Source: Maribacter zhoushanensis
GTDB taxonomy: Bacteria; Bacteroidota; Bacteroidia; Flavobacteriales; Flavobacteriaceae
DNA length: 64,000 bases
Reading direction: 5' to 3'
Assembly: GCF_029350975.1 (NCBI RefSeq)
Contig: NZ_JARKMR010000004.1
Coordinates: 62,001-126,000 of the forward strand
Shown here: positions 1 through 9,271 of the stretch, piece by piece
How the letters are laid out: each line of letters opens with the position of its first letter
Numbering within the stretch: position 1 is the first letter of the stretch
The notes under the pieces: model-generated
Database searches by the model: none
Told to the model about the DNA's origin: nothing
Seen by the model: only the letters and a program-made list of their open reading frames with translations
Made by a program: the position numbers and the translations under genes

Positions 1-334
1 TAGAAAGTAAACTTCCAATAGCATCGTTAGCCATATAACTTAACAAAGCAACCGGCAATATTAATACCAATGGCAATAACAACATTAAAGTCAGAAATGA
101 ATTTTGACTTTGATCAGTATTAAAACTAGAATAGAATTTTACTAAGCTATTAGGGACACCAAATGCAAGTATTGGCATAAGTACAGAAGATACAGATAAA
201 ATAACCTGTATTAATCCGTAATTACTTGGCTGCATAAAATTAGTATACAAAAACAAGGTATTGGCCGCACCTATTGCAAAACCAAAATAGGTTACAATAG
301 TGTTGTTCAAAGATTGTTTAAGTACGATACCCAT
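1..334 (-). CDS. Polysaccharide flippase (Wzx/MATE-like), N-terminal part only
   Basis: The minus strand reads open from an ATG at 334-332 to the window edge, giving about 111 residues of a longer protein. The sequence starts MGIVLKQSLNNTIVTYFGFA and continues with hydrophobic stretches separated by short polar turns. The phrase FGVPNSLVKFYSSF resembles the start of oligosaccharide flippases that move undecaprenyl-linked glycans across the inner membrane. The glycosyltransferase stop TAA overlaps this ATG by one base (TAATG), so the two are probably translated together, which supports a glycan-export role. The remaining two thirds or more lie outside the window. The family call rests on the N-terminus and the neighbour. 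Confidence 0.7.
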   Translation of the reverse strand, partial: MGIVLKQSLNNTIVTYFGFAIGAANTLFLYTNFMQPSNYGLIQVILSVSSVLMPILAFGVPNSLVKFYSSFNTDQSQNSFLTLMLLLPLVLILPVALLSYMANDAIGSLLS

Positions 335-1605
335 TAAATATATTCAACCAATTTACGGGTGAGCTCCCTTCTACTGTACTGCTCAATATTACTTGGGGTT
401 ATTTGCAATTCTCCTTTTTGAAATTGCTGAAACCAACTTAAAAGTACGTTTTTAAGTTCGATATCGTCAGAATACTCAAATACCTGACCGGTTTCAGTTT
501 TAGATACAATACTAGCTACCTCCCAATTTTTAGGACCAACTCCCAAAATAGGTCTTTTTGCAGCCATATATTCAAATAATTTACCCGGTATAATACCTAT
601 GGTATCTTGAGAATCTATCTCTACCAACAATAAAACTTGTGATGCCCTTTGATATGCCAACGCCTCTTTATGAGACACATAGCCTACAATCTTAATATAG
701 TCTTGCAAGCCCTGTTCTGCTATTGCTGAAAGTATCTCATCACTGACCACACCTATAAAACGTAATTGTAATGCATTCTTGAAGTCCTCATTTTCTTCTA
801 CCAAATTTGATAATACCCTCCAAAAATTCACAGGGTTTCTACCACTTAACAAAGATCCTATATGAGCAATAGTAAATTTAGAATCCAATATACTTTCTAA
901 TGCTATATCTCCATCAAAGCCATTAGTAATAACTTGTATCGGTTTCTTTGTAATTAGCTGGAACTCTTGCTTAGTTGTATTACTGGTAACGATAATTTTA
1001 TCGGCACTATTTAAAACATCAGACTCTAATTGCTTGTGTTTCTTTTCTGCAGATGAAGTGAGTTTCAATTTCTTATGATAGCCAATAGTAGTCCACGGAT
1101 CCCGAAAATCTGCAATCCAGTTTAGTGGTTGAGCCTGCTTTAAATAATACCCAATTAAATGTACACTATGTGGTGGACCTGTAGTTATAATAGTATTTAT
1201 ACCTTCTTTTTCAAGAACATCTTTTAAAAAACTCACCGATGGTTTCACCCAAAACTTTCTGGCATCTGGTATAAAAAGATTACCACGTACCCATAATAAA
1301 GCTTCCTCAACAAAAGACTGATTTTTAGTTTGAATAATACCAGAACTAATGCGCTTAGTTTTTTTACTAGAAAATATAGAAGCTATACGGTATGGCTCTT
1401 TAATGCTATGCTTATAAATCTTTAAATCGTCTGGAATATCATGAGAGAAAGATTCATCTAAAAGCGGATAATGGGGATTCTCTGGAATATACAAAACCGG
1501 TTCAATACCAAAATCTCTAAGATACTTTACAAATTTAAGCCAACGTTGAACTCCTGGTCCGCCAGCTGGTGGCCAATAGTAGGTAATGACCAGCACCTTT
1601 CTCAT
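334..1605 (-). CDS. Glycosyltransferase family 4-like protein
   Basis: A 423-residue cytoplasmic or membrane-associated GT-B glycosyltransferase, likely transferring a nucleotide-sugar unit onto a surface glycan. The N-terminal Rossmann half opens with ITYYWPPAGGPGVQRW, the acceptor-side glycine loop typical of GT4 enzymes that pair with flippases. The C-terminal half (from about residue 230) has ITNGFDGD, the GYVSHKEALAY segment and the donor-site stretch GIIPGKLFEYMAAKRPILG, with the expected acidic residues. The length is normal for the family. The ATG overlaps the YfhO-family stop by one base, and the 3' end overlaps the flippase start, so this is the middle gene of a coupled minus-strand run. 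The sugar specificity cannot be read from sequence. Confidence 0.85.
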   Translation of the reverse strand: MRKVLVITYYWPPAGGPGVQRWLKFVKYLRDFGIEPVLYIPENPHYPLLDESFSHDIPDDLKIYKHSIKEPYRIASIFSSKKTKRISSGIIQTKNQSFVEEALLWVRGNLFIPDARKFWVKPSVSFLKDVLEKEGINTIITTGPPHSVHLIGYYLKQAQPLNWIADFRDPWTTIGYHKKLKLTSSAEKKHKQLESDVLNSADKIIVTSNTTKQEFQLITKKPIQVITNGFDGDIALESILDSKFTIAHIGSLLSGRNPVNFWRVLSNLVEENEDFKNALQLRFIGVVSDEILSAIAEQGLQDYIKIVGYVSHKEALAYQRASQVLLLVEIDSQDTIGIIPGKLFEYMAAKRPILGVGPKNWEVASIVSKTETGQVFEYSDDIELKNVLLSWFQQFQKGELQITPSNIEQYSRRELTRKLVEYI

Positions 1606-4040
1606 TATGCTTCCTCTTCTTTTTTAGATCCCCAAAATGAAAAACCGAATCCACCTAAAATTACCAGTCCTAATAAAATTGTACTTGCCAAGGTAATTTT
1701 ACTACCTGTTTCAACTACTTCTGGTTCAAATTTAAATTCAATTTTATGTTCTCCTGAAGGAATTTTAAGTGCTCTTAATACATAATCCACTTTAAAGTAA
1801 TCACTTTCCTGTCCGTCAATATAGGCGTTCCAACCATTTTTATAATACATCTCTGAAAAGACGGCAACACCTTCGTTGCTATTTTTAGATGAATAAGTCA
1901 AATGATTTGGCTCGTAGTCAATCAAAGAAATGGTTGCAGTAGAATCCACTGTATATGTCAAAGGATAAATTCCTGAAAACTTATCGGTATTGACCACTGC
2001 CACATTCTTAGTATCTAAACTATCAAGCGCCATAATTTCGGCATCTGCATTGGCTACGGGTTGCAATTGAGAAACAAACCAAGCGTTACCGTTTGCATTA
2101 GGGTTTTCAATAGAAAAAGAATTACCCTCTTGATCTTGTCTAATAACATATTTAATGTTCATCATATTCAAAACAGACAGGTTACCGTTGTACACATGAA
2201 AGTTGAACAAGTCTTGCATACCTGCTGGTTTAGCTGCATGATAGCCAGTTATACTTTGGTGGAAATAAGCTGTTTTAGCGGAATCAAATCCGTCTGTTTG
2301 ATCAAAAACACGGAATACTCCGTCATCTTCAGCAATAATCTTATCAGCTGTAGTTTCTTGAAAAGGCTGTAACATTTTTCGTTTAGATACGAAATTGTCA
2401 TTATTTACATAGCGTAAATCTACCCCAACTAAATCTACAACAACCAATACCCCAATAGCAATTATCAGGAAATTCATTTTTAATTTCTCTTTCAAATACA
2501 ACCAAATCAATAAAGCCGTACCCAAAGCAAAAGCCAATGAACGCAATAAATCGCTCGTGTAAACACTTTTACGGTCAAGTCTAAGCATTTCTGGTAATTC
2601 TTCTAAGCCTGTCATTCTAAGACTATCATCATTGGCACCAACAAAATGAAAAGCACCTTTAAATATGAATAGTACTATCCCTATTCCTAATACAATTGCA
2701 GATGCAATGGTTAGAGATTTTATTTTATCCGCTTGCGGCACTTTGTCCTTAAACAGTTTTTTTAGTGCTAAAATGGCTAAAATAGGTACACAAAGCTCTA
2801 GCACAATTTGAATAGATGATACTGCCCTAAATTTATCATATAATGGAAAGTAATCTATCATAAAATCAGTTAATGCGCTGAAGTTTTTACCCCATGACAA
2901 TACCAAAGACATTATTGAACCGAACAACAACCACCATTTATGTTTTCCTTTTACTAAGAATAAACCTAGAATAAATAAGAAGAATATAACCGCACCTAAA
3001 TACGCCGGTCCTGAGGTACCTGGTTGTTCTCCCCAATACAAAGGCAATCCGCTTACAAAGTCTAATGCACTAGATCTAGGCAAGCCTTTATCTATTAAAT
3101 AATTAAAAGATTTAGAATTTTCACCTAAATTCTCTTGACTAGCACCACCAAAAAGTCGTGGTACAAATAAGTTTAAAGATTCGGTAATTCCATAACTCCA
3201 ATTGGTTATGTATGCCTTGCTCAGTCCGCCCGTATCCGCTTTGGGTGAACCGTCAGGGTTAATGGTCAATTCACTTTTACCTCTAGTGCTCCAATCTGCA
3301 TATTCCTTAGTAGCCATTAGCCCCGTTGCATTAGCAGCAATACCAAGAGTTACCGCTAACAACAGAATACCTACAGAAACGAAATAATGCTTTATTTTTT
3401 TATCCCTTATGGCATACACCAAATACACCACGCCTAAAATTAGCACCAACAACATAAAGTAATAGGTCATCTGATAGTGATTGGCCGTAATCTCAAGAGC
3501 CATAGCCAAAGCTGTTAAAACGAATCCCCAGAGGTATTTTTTTCTAAAAACCAGCACAATACCGGCCAATAGTACTGGCAAATATGCCATTGCATGTGCT
3601 TTTGCATTATGTCCAGCACCTAAAATAATAATGAGATATGTTGAAAAACCAAAAGCAAGTGCTCCAACAATTGCCAGTCTGTAATCTACTTTAAGGCAGC
3701 ACAGAAGAATATAAAAACCAATAAAATATAGAAAAAGGTAATCTGCAGGCCTTGGTAAAAACCGTATTAATCGATCTAATTTCTTTATATAATTATGTGG
3801 ATAATTTGCACCTAGTTGGTATGTAGGCATACCACCAAAAGCACTGTTGGTCCAATATGGTTCTTGATCATTAGATTTTCTAAAATCGTTCTGCTCTTTT
3901 GCCATACCCGTATACTGGGCAATATCATGCTGATACATTACTTTGCCTTGAAGAACCGGACTAAAGTATGCCAATGCAGCAACAATAAAAAATACGACAA
4001 CAAAAAAATGGATGAAAAAGAATTTTAAGCCTTGCTTCAT
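1605..4040 (-). CDS. YfhO family multispanning membrane protein
   Basis: An 811-residue inner-membrane protein. A first hydrophobic helix lies at about residues 8-28, followed by roughly a dozen membrane segments to about residue 560. A periplasmic or extracellular beta-rich domain follows, and a last helix sits near 783-803 before a basic/acidic tail. YfhO proteins resemble GT-C type lipid-linked sugar transferases; Gram-positive members are linked to glycosylation of lipoteichoic acid. The stretch YQHDIAQYTGMAKEQNDFR near the N-terminus and PYWTNSAFGGMPTYQLG are typical of Bacteroidota members. It is coupled by a one-base overlap to the glycosyltransferase downstream, so a role in surface glycan or glycolipid transfer is a reasonable inference. 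The substrate is unknown. Confidence 0.82.
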   Translation of the reverse strand: MKQGLKFFFIHFFVVVFFIVAALAYFSPVLQGKVMYQHDIAQYTGMAKEQNDFRKSNDQEPYWTNSAFGGMPTYQLGANYPHNYIKKLDRLIRFLPRPADYLFLYFIGFYILLCCLKVDYRLAIVGALAFGFSTYLIIILGAGHNAKAHAMAYLPVLLAGIVLVFRKKYLWGFVLTALAMALEITANHYQMTYYFMLLVLILGVVYLVYAIRDKKIKHYFVSVGILLLAVTLGIAANATGLMATKEYADWSTRGKSELTINPDGSPKADTGGLSKAYITNWSYGITESLNLFVPRLFGGASQENLGENSKSFNYLIDKGLPRSSALDFVSGLPLYWGEQPGTSGPAYLGAVIFFLFILGLFLVKGKHKWWLLFGSIMSLVLSWGKNFSALTDFMIDYFPLYDKFRAVSSIQIVLELCVPILAILALKKLFKDKVPQADKIKSLTIASAIVLGIGIVLFIFKGAFHFVGANDDSLRMTGLEELPEMLRLDRKSVYTSDLLRSLAFALGTALLIWLYLKEKLKMNFLIIAIGVLVVVDLVGVDLRYVNNDNFVSKRKMLQPFQETTADKIIAEDDGVFRVFDQTDGFDSAKTAYFHQSITGYHAAKPAGMQDLFNFHVYNGNLSVLNMMNIKYVIRQDQEGNSFSIENPNANGNAWFVSQLQPVANADAEIMALDSLDTKNVAVVNTDKFSGIYPLTYTVDSTATISLIDYEPNHLTYSSKNSNEGVAVFSEMYYKNGWNAYIDGQESDYFKVDYVLRALKIPSGEHKIEFKFEPEVVETGSKITLASTILLGLVILGGFGFSFWGSKKEEEA

Positions 4041-4072
4041 TTGCTAAATAAGTAGTGTTTTGACAAAGATAA

Positions 4073-4327
4073 CTAGTCTAGCTCTTCAAAATCAATGTAT
4101 TCACCTACTTTTTCAGAATCGTTCTTTTTTCTAGAAGGTTTTTTATTGATAATAACACTTTCTTCTTCCTCTTGTTGAAAAGGACGTTGATTATCAAAAG
4201 CTTCTCTGAAATGAGATTCAGTTTTCTTGGCAGCGTAGTTTAATATTTTCGGCGCAAATAACTTCGCTAAAAATTTTAGCAAGTAATACACCAAAAGAAT
4301 AATTAATATAGTTTTTAAAAAAGCCAT
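4073..4327 (-). CDS. DUF4834 family small membrane protein
   Basis: An 84-residue protein with one hydrophobic helix at about residues 5-25 (TILIILLVYYLLKFLAKLF). A polar, charged C-terminal half follows and ends in acidic residues (EYIDFEELD). The size and pattern match DUF4834, a Bacteroidota family of unknown function often found next to YfhO genes. It lies 32 bases upstream of the YfhO start on the same strand and probably shares its transcript. The function is unknown; the family assignment is from memory of the pattern and has not been searched. Confidence 0.7.
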   Translation of the reverse strand: MAFLKTILIILLVYYLLKFLAKLFAPKILNYAAKKTESHFREAFDNQRPFQQEEEESVIINKKPSRKKNDSEKVGEYIDFEELD

Positions 4328-4414
4328 TTATTCTTACTTAAGATATATCAAAAATACAATTATCACGTTGTATATAAAGAATCATACTATTAAAATAAAT
4401 ATAAAATCGTGTTC

Positions 4415-5500
4415 ATGAATAGTCTTTTTGCCTACTCTAAATCATATAAATACGTATTAACCCTATTATTTCTTATACCACTGGCGGGTATTTCTCAGTA
4501 CACAGATGTAATAAACTCTAACAGACCAGGTGTTTCCGTAAGTGCTTATGCCGTTGGTAAAAATGTGGTACAAGCAGAAATGGGATTGTTTTATGAGCAA
4601 AAAGACCACACGCTTTTAAACACAGAGTCTAATATTTGGGGAACCGATATTTCATTACGATACGGTTTACTATTCGAAAAATTAGAATTGAATTATGAAG
4701 GTACATTTCAAAATCAAAACCTTACCAATTTAAATTTTAATGTAGAAGCGACGCGAAGAGATTTCACGAGAAATAGATTAGGATTAAAATTTCTTGTCTA
4801 TGACCCGTTCAAAAATCCTGAAGCAAATAAGCCAAACCTATATAGCTGGAGAGCGAATAATAAATTTCAATTTAAGAATCTTTTACCTGCAGTTTCCATA
4901 TACGGTGGTGCTAACTTTGTTTTTGGCGATAATCCTTTTTATATAGGCGAACCTTCCATTTCTTACCGTGGTATGATTGCCACACAAAGTCGTTTAACAC
5001 CAAGGTTTGTCTTAATAACAAATACGGCATATGACCGCATAAGTACAGATGACTCAGAATTAAGTTATACCATTTCATTATCACATGCATTTAGAAATCC
5101 AAAATGGAGTGTTTTCGTGGAACACCAAGGTATAAACAGTGATCGTTATTCAGATTTATTGATCCGTGGTGGTATTGCCCATTTACTCAAAGAAAATTTT
5201 CAATTGGATATTAATATGGGAGCTAGTTTAAAAAATACTCCTACCCGCATTTTCTTTGGATTAGGTGGTTCATATAGAATGGACTTTCATAAAGACAAGC
5301 TTAAACCTATAGAAGATCAAGAAGCTGACCAAAATGGTGGAGCTATTGACAAAAAGGCAATGAAAAAGAAAAAGAAGGAACAAAAAGAAAAAGGAAACGG
5401 TGCAGAAGACATTGACCTTGGTCCTTCTAAAAAACAACTTAAGAAATTAAAGAAAGCAGAAAAGAAGAAAAAGAAAGAAAGTAGCGAGATAGACTTTTAA
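4415..5500 (+). CDS. Outer-membrane beta-barrel transporter-like protein with Lys-rich tail
   Basis: About 361 residues from the ATG at 4415; an in-frame GTG at 4409 would add two residues. A signal peptide ends near PLAGISQ, followed by YTDVINSNRPGVSVSAYAVG, the usual opening of the Phenol_MetA_deg/'transporter' beta-barrel family of Bacteroidota. Alternating amphipathic strands run to about residue 300 (for example RGMIATQSRLTPRFVLITN). The last 60 or so residues are unlike a barrel: they are very rich in lysine and glutamate, with several KKKK runs. The barrel family is thought to sit in the outer membrane, but the cargo is unknown. The gene is divergent from DUF4834 and stands alone. The tail could be periplasmic and bind anionic partners, which is inference. 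Confidence 0.75.
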   Translation: MNSLFAYSKSYKYVLTLLFLIPLAGISQYTDVINSNRPGVSVSAYAVGKNVVQAEMGLFYEQKDHTLLNTESNIWGTDISLRYGLLFEKLELNYEGTFQNQNLTNLNFNVEATRRDFTRNRLGLKFLVYDPFKNPEANKPNLYSWRANNKFQFKNLLPAVSIYGGANFVFGDNPFYIGEPSISYRGMIATQSRLTPRFVLITNTAYDRISTDDSELSYTISLSHAFRNPKWSVFVEHQGINSDRYSDLLIRGGIAHLLKENFQLDINMGASLKNTPTRIFFGLGGSYRMDFHKDKLKPIEDQEADQNGGAIDKKAMKKKKKEQKEKGNGAEDIDLGPSKKQLKKLKKAEKKKKKESSEIDF

Positions 5501-5588
5501 ATCACTACCATACTACATTATTTTTCATTCTCAACCACTTTAATTTGTTGATTAATATCACTAATATTGGCACTTCTAAAGAAGTTCA

Positions 5589-6707
5589 ATGATCACATTA
5601 CATGAAGCTAAAACAAAGCAAGACTTAAAACGCTTTGTAACTTTTCCGTTTTCGCTATACAAAGACAATAAGTATTGGGTTCCTCCCATTATTAACGATG
5701 AGCTAGAAAGCTTTGACAAGGATAAAAACCCCGTTTTTAAAGATGCAGAAGCATGGTTCTTTCTTGCCAAGGACGGAGATAAAATTGTGGGTCGTGTAGC
5801 TGCAATTATTAATCGTCTTGAAATAAACCAACAGCAAATAAAAAAGATGCGTTTTGGTTGGTTTGATTTTATTGATAACCCAGAAGTTTCAAAAACACTT
5901 TTAGATAAAGTTGCCGAAATAGGAAAAGAGCACAATTTAGAATATATGGAAGGTCCTGTTGGATTCTCAAATCTAGATAAGGTAGGTGTTCTAGTAGAAG
6001 GTTTTGACCATATTGGTACTATGATTACCTGGTACAACCATTCTTACTATCAAAGTCATTATGAAAAATTAGGCTTTGTAAAAGAAAAGGAATACATGGA
6101 AAATAAGTTTCCAGCAAAAAATGCAAATCCAGCTTTATTTACAAGATTGAATGATTTAGTAAAAAAACGCTACGGATTAAAAGAGGTTAATTTTACCAAA
6201 ACAAAAGAGGTGATGCCTATGGCAGACGAAATGTTTGACCTCTTTAATGCAACCTATGCAAACCTTTCTTCATTTGTACCAATTACGGAAATACAGAAAG
6301 CATATTTCAAGAAAAAATACATCAGCTTTATAAATCCTGAATACATAAAGTTTGTAAAAGATAAAGAAGACAAGTTAATAGCCTTTGCTATTGTAATGCC
6401 AGCTTTTTCTGAAGCTTTACAAAAAGCAAAAGGTAAGCTTTTCCCGTTCGGATTGTTCCATTTACTAAAGGCAAAGAAGAACAGTAAGGATGTTATTTTC
6501 TACTTAATAGGCATAGACCCAGAATATCAAAATAAAGGTGTCACAGCAGTAATATTCAACGAATACCATAAAACATTTAGCGATAAAGGTATTGACATGT
6601 GCTATAGAACTCCTGAGCTGGAAGAAAACCTAGCTATAAAACAAATGTGGAAACATTTTGACCCTAAAGTTTATAAGCGCAGAAGAACTTATAAAAAATC
6701 GCTTTAA
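5589..6707 (+). CDS. GNAT-fold acyltransferase-like protein
   Basis: A 372-residue soluble protein of a family common in Bacteroidota, resembling E. coli YghO. The N-terminal part reads KRFVTFPFSLYKDNKYWVPP and is followed by AWFFLAKDGDKIVGRVAAI, an N-acetyltransferase beta-strand pattern. EGPVGFSNLDKVGVLVEGFD is a second conserved block. The C-terminal GNAT domain contains FYLIGIDPEYQNKGVTAVIF, a recognisable acetyl-CoA pyrophosphate loop. The acceptor substrate is unknown. The 3' end meets a strong bidirectional terminator at 6721. An antisense frame at 5576-6037 is a shadow. Fold is fairly sure, function not. Confidence 0.72.
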   Translation: MITLHEAKTKQDLKRFVTFPFSLYKDNKYWVPPIINDELESFDKDKNPVFKDAEAWFFLAKDGDKIVGRVAAIINRLEINQQQIKKMRFGWFDFIDNPEVSKTLLDKVAEIGKEHNLEYMEGPVGFSNLDKVGVLVEGFDHIGTMITWYNHSYYQSHYEKLGFVKEKEYMENKFPAKNANPALFTRLNDLVKKRYGLKEVNFTKTKEVMPMADEMFDLFNATYANLSSFVPITEIQKAYFKKKYISFINPEYIKFVKDKEDKLIAFAIVMPAFSEALQKAKGKLFPFGLFHLLKAKKNSKDVIFYLIGIDPEYQNKGVTAVIFNEYHKTFSDKGIDMCYRTPELEENLAIKQMWKHFDPKVYKRRRTYKKSL

Positions 6708-6718
6708 AAAAACTGTAA

Positions 6719-6756
6719 TAAAAAAGCCCGGAATCATTTGTTTCCGGGCTTTTTCA
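6719..6756. terminator. Bidirectional rho-independent terminator
   Basis: The inverted repeat AAAAAGCCCGGAA / TTCCGGGCTTTTT has a short loop and is T-rich on both strands. It sits between convergent genes ending at 6707 (+) and 6776 (-) and can serve both. Confidence 0.9.
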
Positions 6757-6775
6757 AATATGAATCAATAAGGGA

Positions 6776-8035
6776 TTATTCTCCCATTGCGGCTGCAACT
6801 GCAGCAGATAATCTTTTGTAAGTACCATTCTGTAAACGCTCTCTAATAGCTGAGAATGCTGCCAATGTTTCTTCAACATCTTGCAATGTATGTGTTGCCG
6901 TAGGTATTAAACGTAAAAGAATAAGTCCTTTAGGTATTACCGGATACACAACAATAGAACAGAAAATTCCGTGGTTTTCACGTAAATCTTTAACCAACGC
7001 CATTGCCTCAGGAATACTACCGTTAAGGTATACTGGTGTTACACAACTAGTAGTTGTACCAATATCAAAACCTTTTTCTTTTAATCCGTTTTGTAACGCA
7101 TTTACATTCTCCCAAAGTTTAGCCTTAAGCTCTGGTTGTGTACGTAACATATCTAAACGCTTCAATGCACCTTTTACATAAACCATTGGTAATGATTTAG
7201 CGAACATTTGAGAACGTAGGTTGTATTTTAAATAATCTATGATTTCTTGATCTGCAGCAACAAAAGCACCAATACTGGCCATAGACTTAGCAAAAGTTGC
7301 CAAGTAAACGTCAATACCATCTTGTACTCCTTGTTCTTGACCTGCACCAGCACCAGTTTCACCTAAAGTACCAAAACCATGTGCATCATCAACCAATAAT
7401 CTAAAGTTGAATTTTTCTTTTAAAGCAACAATTTCTTTAAGAATACCTTGCTCACCACGCATACCAAAAACACCTTCGGAGATAACCAATATACCTCCAC
7501 CAGTCTGCTCGGCTAATTTTGTAGCACGCTCTAGGTTCTTCTCTAAACTTTCTGGATTATTGTGGACAAACGTAAAACGTTTACCCATATGTAAACGCAC
7601 ACCATCAATAATACATGCATGACAGTCTACATCATAAACTATAATATCATCTTTAGTAACAAGGGCGTCAATAACTGACATAAAACCTTGGTAACCAAAA
7701 TTTAATAAGTAAGCAGCTTCCTTTTGAACAAAAGCAGCACATTCTTGCTCTAATTGCTCATGAAACTCTGTATGACCACTCATCATTCTTGCTCCCATTG
7801 GGTACGCAGAACCATATTCAGCTGCAGCCTCACCATCAACCTGCTTTATCTCCGGAAGATTTGCCAAGCCTAAATAGTCATTGATACTCCAGGTGATAAC
7901 TTCTTTCCCCTGAAATTTCATTCTATTAGAAATAGGACCTTCCAACTTAGGGAACACAAAGTACCCCTCTGCTTGTGAAGCCCATTTACCTAAAGGGCCT
8001 TTATTCGCTAAAATTCTATCAAATAAGTCTTTCAT
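6776..8035 (-). CDS. Serine-palmitoyltransferase-like PLP enzyme, probable cysteate fatty acyltransferase
   Basis: A 419-residue fold-type I PLP enzyme of the alpha-oxoamine synthase family (serine palmitoyltransferase, KBL, BioF). Seen: TWSINDYLGLANLPEI near residue 50, substrate-loop segment GSAYPMGARMMSGHT, the PLP aspartate in LLVDDAHGFG, and the Schiff-base lysine in TFAKSMASIGAF. In flavobacteria a member of this family condenses cysteate with an acyl thioester to start capnine (sulfonolipid) synthesis. A cysteine-synthase-like gene lies immediately upstream, so that role is favoured here. The alternative is serine palmitoyltransferase making a sphingoid base, and sequence alone does not separate the two. 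A good -10 element lies at 8057-8064. The C-terminus is extended by an alanine-rich segment. Confidence 0.78.
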   Translation of the reverse strand: MKDLFDRILANKGPLGKWASQAEGYFVFPKLEGPISNRMKFQGKEVITWSINDYLGLANLPEIKQVDGEAAAEYGSAYPMGARMMSGHTEFHEQLEQECAAFVQKEAAYLLNFGYQGFMSVIDALVTKDDIIVYDVDCHACIIDGVRLHMGKRFTFVHNNPESLEKNLERATKLAEQTGGGILVISEGVFGMRGEQGILKEIVALKEKFNFRLLVDDAHGFGTLGETGAGAGQEQGVQDGIDVYLATFAKSMASIGAFVAADQEIIDYLKYNLRSQMFAKSLPMVYVKGALKRLDMLRTQPELKAKLWENVNALQNGLKEKGFDIGTTTSCVTPVYLNGSIPEAMALVKDLRENHGIFCSIVVYPVIPKGLILLRLIPTATHTLQDVEETLAAFSAIRERLQNGTYKRLSAAVAAAMGE

Positions 8036-8056
8036 TGTTTAATTTGGATCTGTCTG

Positions 8057-8064
8057 CAAAAGTA
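8057..8064 (-). promoter_or_regulatory. Bacteroidota-type -10 element (TACTTTTG)
   Basis: On the minus strand the octamer TACTTTTG matches the Bacteroidota -10 consensus TAnnTTTG, ending about 22 bases before the ATG at 8035. With the terminator at 8103-8132 just upstream, it implies that the acyltransferase gene has its own promoter. Confidence 0.55.
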
Positions 8065-8102
8065 AATAATTTTGCTAAAGATTCATAAATTATTTACAAC
8101 GC

Positions 8103-8132
8103 AAAAAAGCGGGCTATAAACCCACTTTTTTA
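8103..8132 (-). terminator. Rho-independent terminator of the cysteine-synthase-like gene
   Basis: Read on the minus strand, AAAAAAGTGGG pairs with CCCGCTTTTTT around a short loop with one U-G wobble, and ends in a T run. The wobble is a mismatch on the plus strand, so it is designed for the minus strand. Confidence 0.75.
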
Positions 8133-8151
8133 CAACTATATCTAGTATAAA

Positions 8152-9192
8152 TTACTTTATGTATTGTATCTCTTGAGTCTCTTCTACTGTTTCAGTATTC
8201 AAGAAACCTTGATCTTCCATCCACTGGTCGCTATATATTTTGCTCATATAACGAGAACCGTGATCAGGGAAAATACAAACCACGTTACTATTTTCGTCAA
8301 ATGTATTTAATTCATCCAACTGCTTAATAGCCTGCATTACCGCACCACTAGTATACCCAACAAAGATACCCTCTGTTCTAGATATCTCTCTAGCTGTGTG
8401 TGCACTTTCTGCATCTGTAACTTTGATGAATTCATCAATTGCAGCAAAATCAGTAGCTCCAGGTATTAAGTTTTTACCTAAACCTTCTATTCTATAAGGA
8501 TAGATTTCGTTGGTATCCAGTTTACCTGTTTCATGATATTTTTTTAATACAGAACCAAAGGCATCAACACCAATAACTTTGATATTAGGATTTTGCTCCT
8601 TTAAAAAACGAGCAGTACCAGAAATGGTACCACCAGTACCACTACAAGCAATAAGGTGTGTTATTTGTCCACCAGTTTGTTCCCAAATTTCAGGACCTGT
8701 AGATTTGTAATGCGCTTCCATATTCAGTTTATTAAAGTACTGATTGATGTATATGGAACCTTTTGTTTCTTTATGCATTCTCTTAGCCACTTCATAGTAA
8801 GACCTAGGATCATCTGCACTTACGTGAGCCGGACAAACATACACCTTAGCGCCCATAGAGCGAAGCATATCTATTTTATCTGGAGATGATTTAGAACTAA
8901 CCGCCAGTATACAATCGTACCCTTTAATGATACTTGCCATTGCAATACTAAAACCGGTATTTCCTGAAGTTGTTTCTATTACCGTGCTACCTTCTGTAAG
9001 TATACCTGCTTTCTCAGCCTGCTCGATAATATGAATCGCAATTCTGTCTTTAGAAGAGTGACCTGGATTAAATGCTTCTACCTTGGCGTAAAAATTACCA
9101 GTAAGGTTTTCGGCTATTTTATTTAACTTAACTAGTGGTGTATCACCAACTAGTTCTAATATATTGTTGTAAGCCCTGATCTCATTTTTCAT
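8152..9192 (-). CDS. PLP-dependent cysteine synthase family protein, probable cysteate synthase
   Basis: A 346-residue fold-type II PLP enzyme. Seen: the PLP-lysine motif [11 protein letters not shown] near residue 45, the substrate-binding [12 protein letters not shown], the glycine phosphate loop [11 protein letters not shown] and the GYTSGAV segment. These are hallmarks of CysK/CysM/CBS-type beta-replacement enzymes. The usual CysK wording NPGGSVKDR is changed to NPGHSSKDR, so it may use a non-standard nucleophile or acceptor. It lies next to an alpha-oxoamine synthase. Sulfite plus phosphoserine giving cysteate, the head-group precursor of capnine, is therefore the best functional guess. 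Ordinary cysteine or cystathionine synthesis remains possible. It has its own -10 element and terminator. Confidence 0.75.
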   Translation of the reverse strand: MKNEIRAYNNILELVGDTPLVKLNKIAENLTGNFYAKVEAFNPGHSSKDRIAIHIIEQAEKAGILTEGSTVIETTSGNTGFSIAMASIIKGYDCILAVSSKSSPDKIDMLRSMGAKVYVCPAHVSADDPRSYYEVAKRMHKETKGSIYINQYFNKLNMEAHYKSTGPEIWEQTGGQITHLIACSGTGGTISGTARFLKEQNPNIKVIGVDAFGSVLKKYHETGKLDTNEIYPYRIEGLGKNLIPGATDFAAIDEFIKVTDAESAHTAREISRTEGIFVGYTSGAVMQAIKQLDELNTFDENSNVVCIFPDHGSRYMSKIYSDQWMEDQGFLNTETVEETQEIQYIK

Positions 9193-9249
9193 AAGGGGGA
9201 TATCAATGTTTAGTTATTATATAAACGAAATTTGTTAAAATTTCTGTTG

Positions 9250-9257
9250 CAAATTTA
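9250..9257 (-). promoter_or_regulatory. Bacteroidota-type -10 element (TAAATTTG)
   Basis: The minus-strand octamer TAAATTTG, followed by C, matches TAnnTTTG and lies 57 bases before the ATG at 9192, in the gap between the S9 peptidase and the cysteine-synthase-like gene. Confidence 0.5.
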
Positions 9258-9271
9258 CTGTTTTTTTTCCA

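Noticed and set aside
5576-6037. 153-residue minus-strand frame over the GNAT-fold gene
   Set aside because: Low-complexity Ser/Leu-rich shadow opposite a conserved coding frame.
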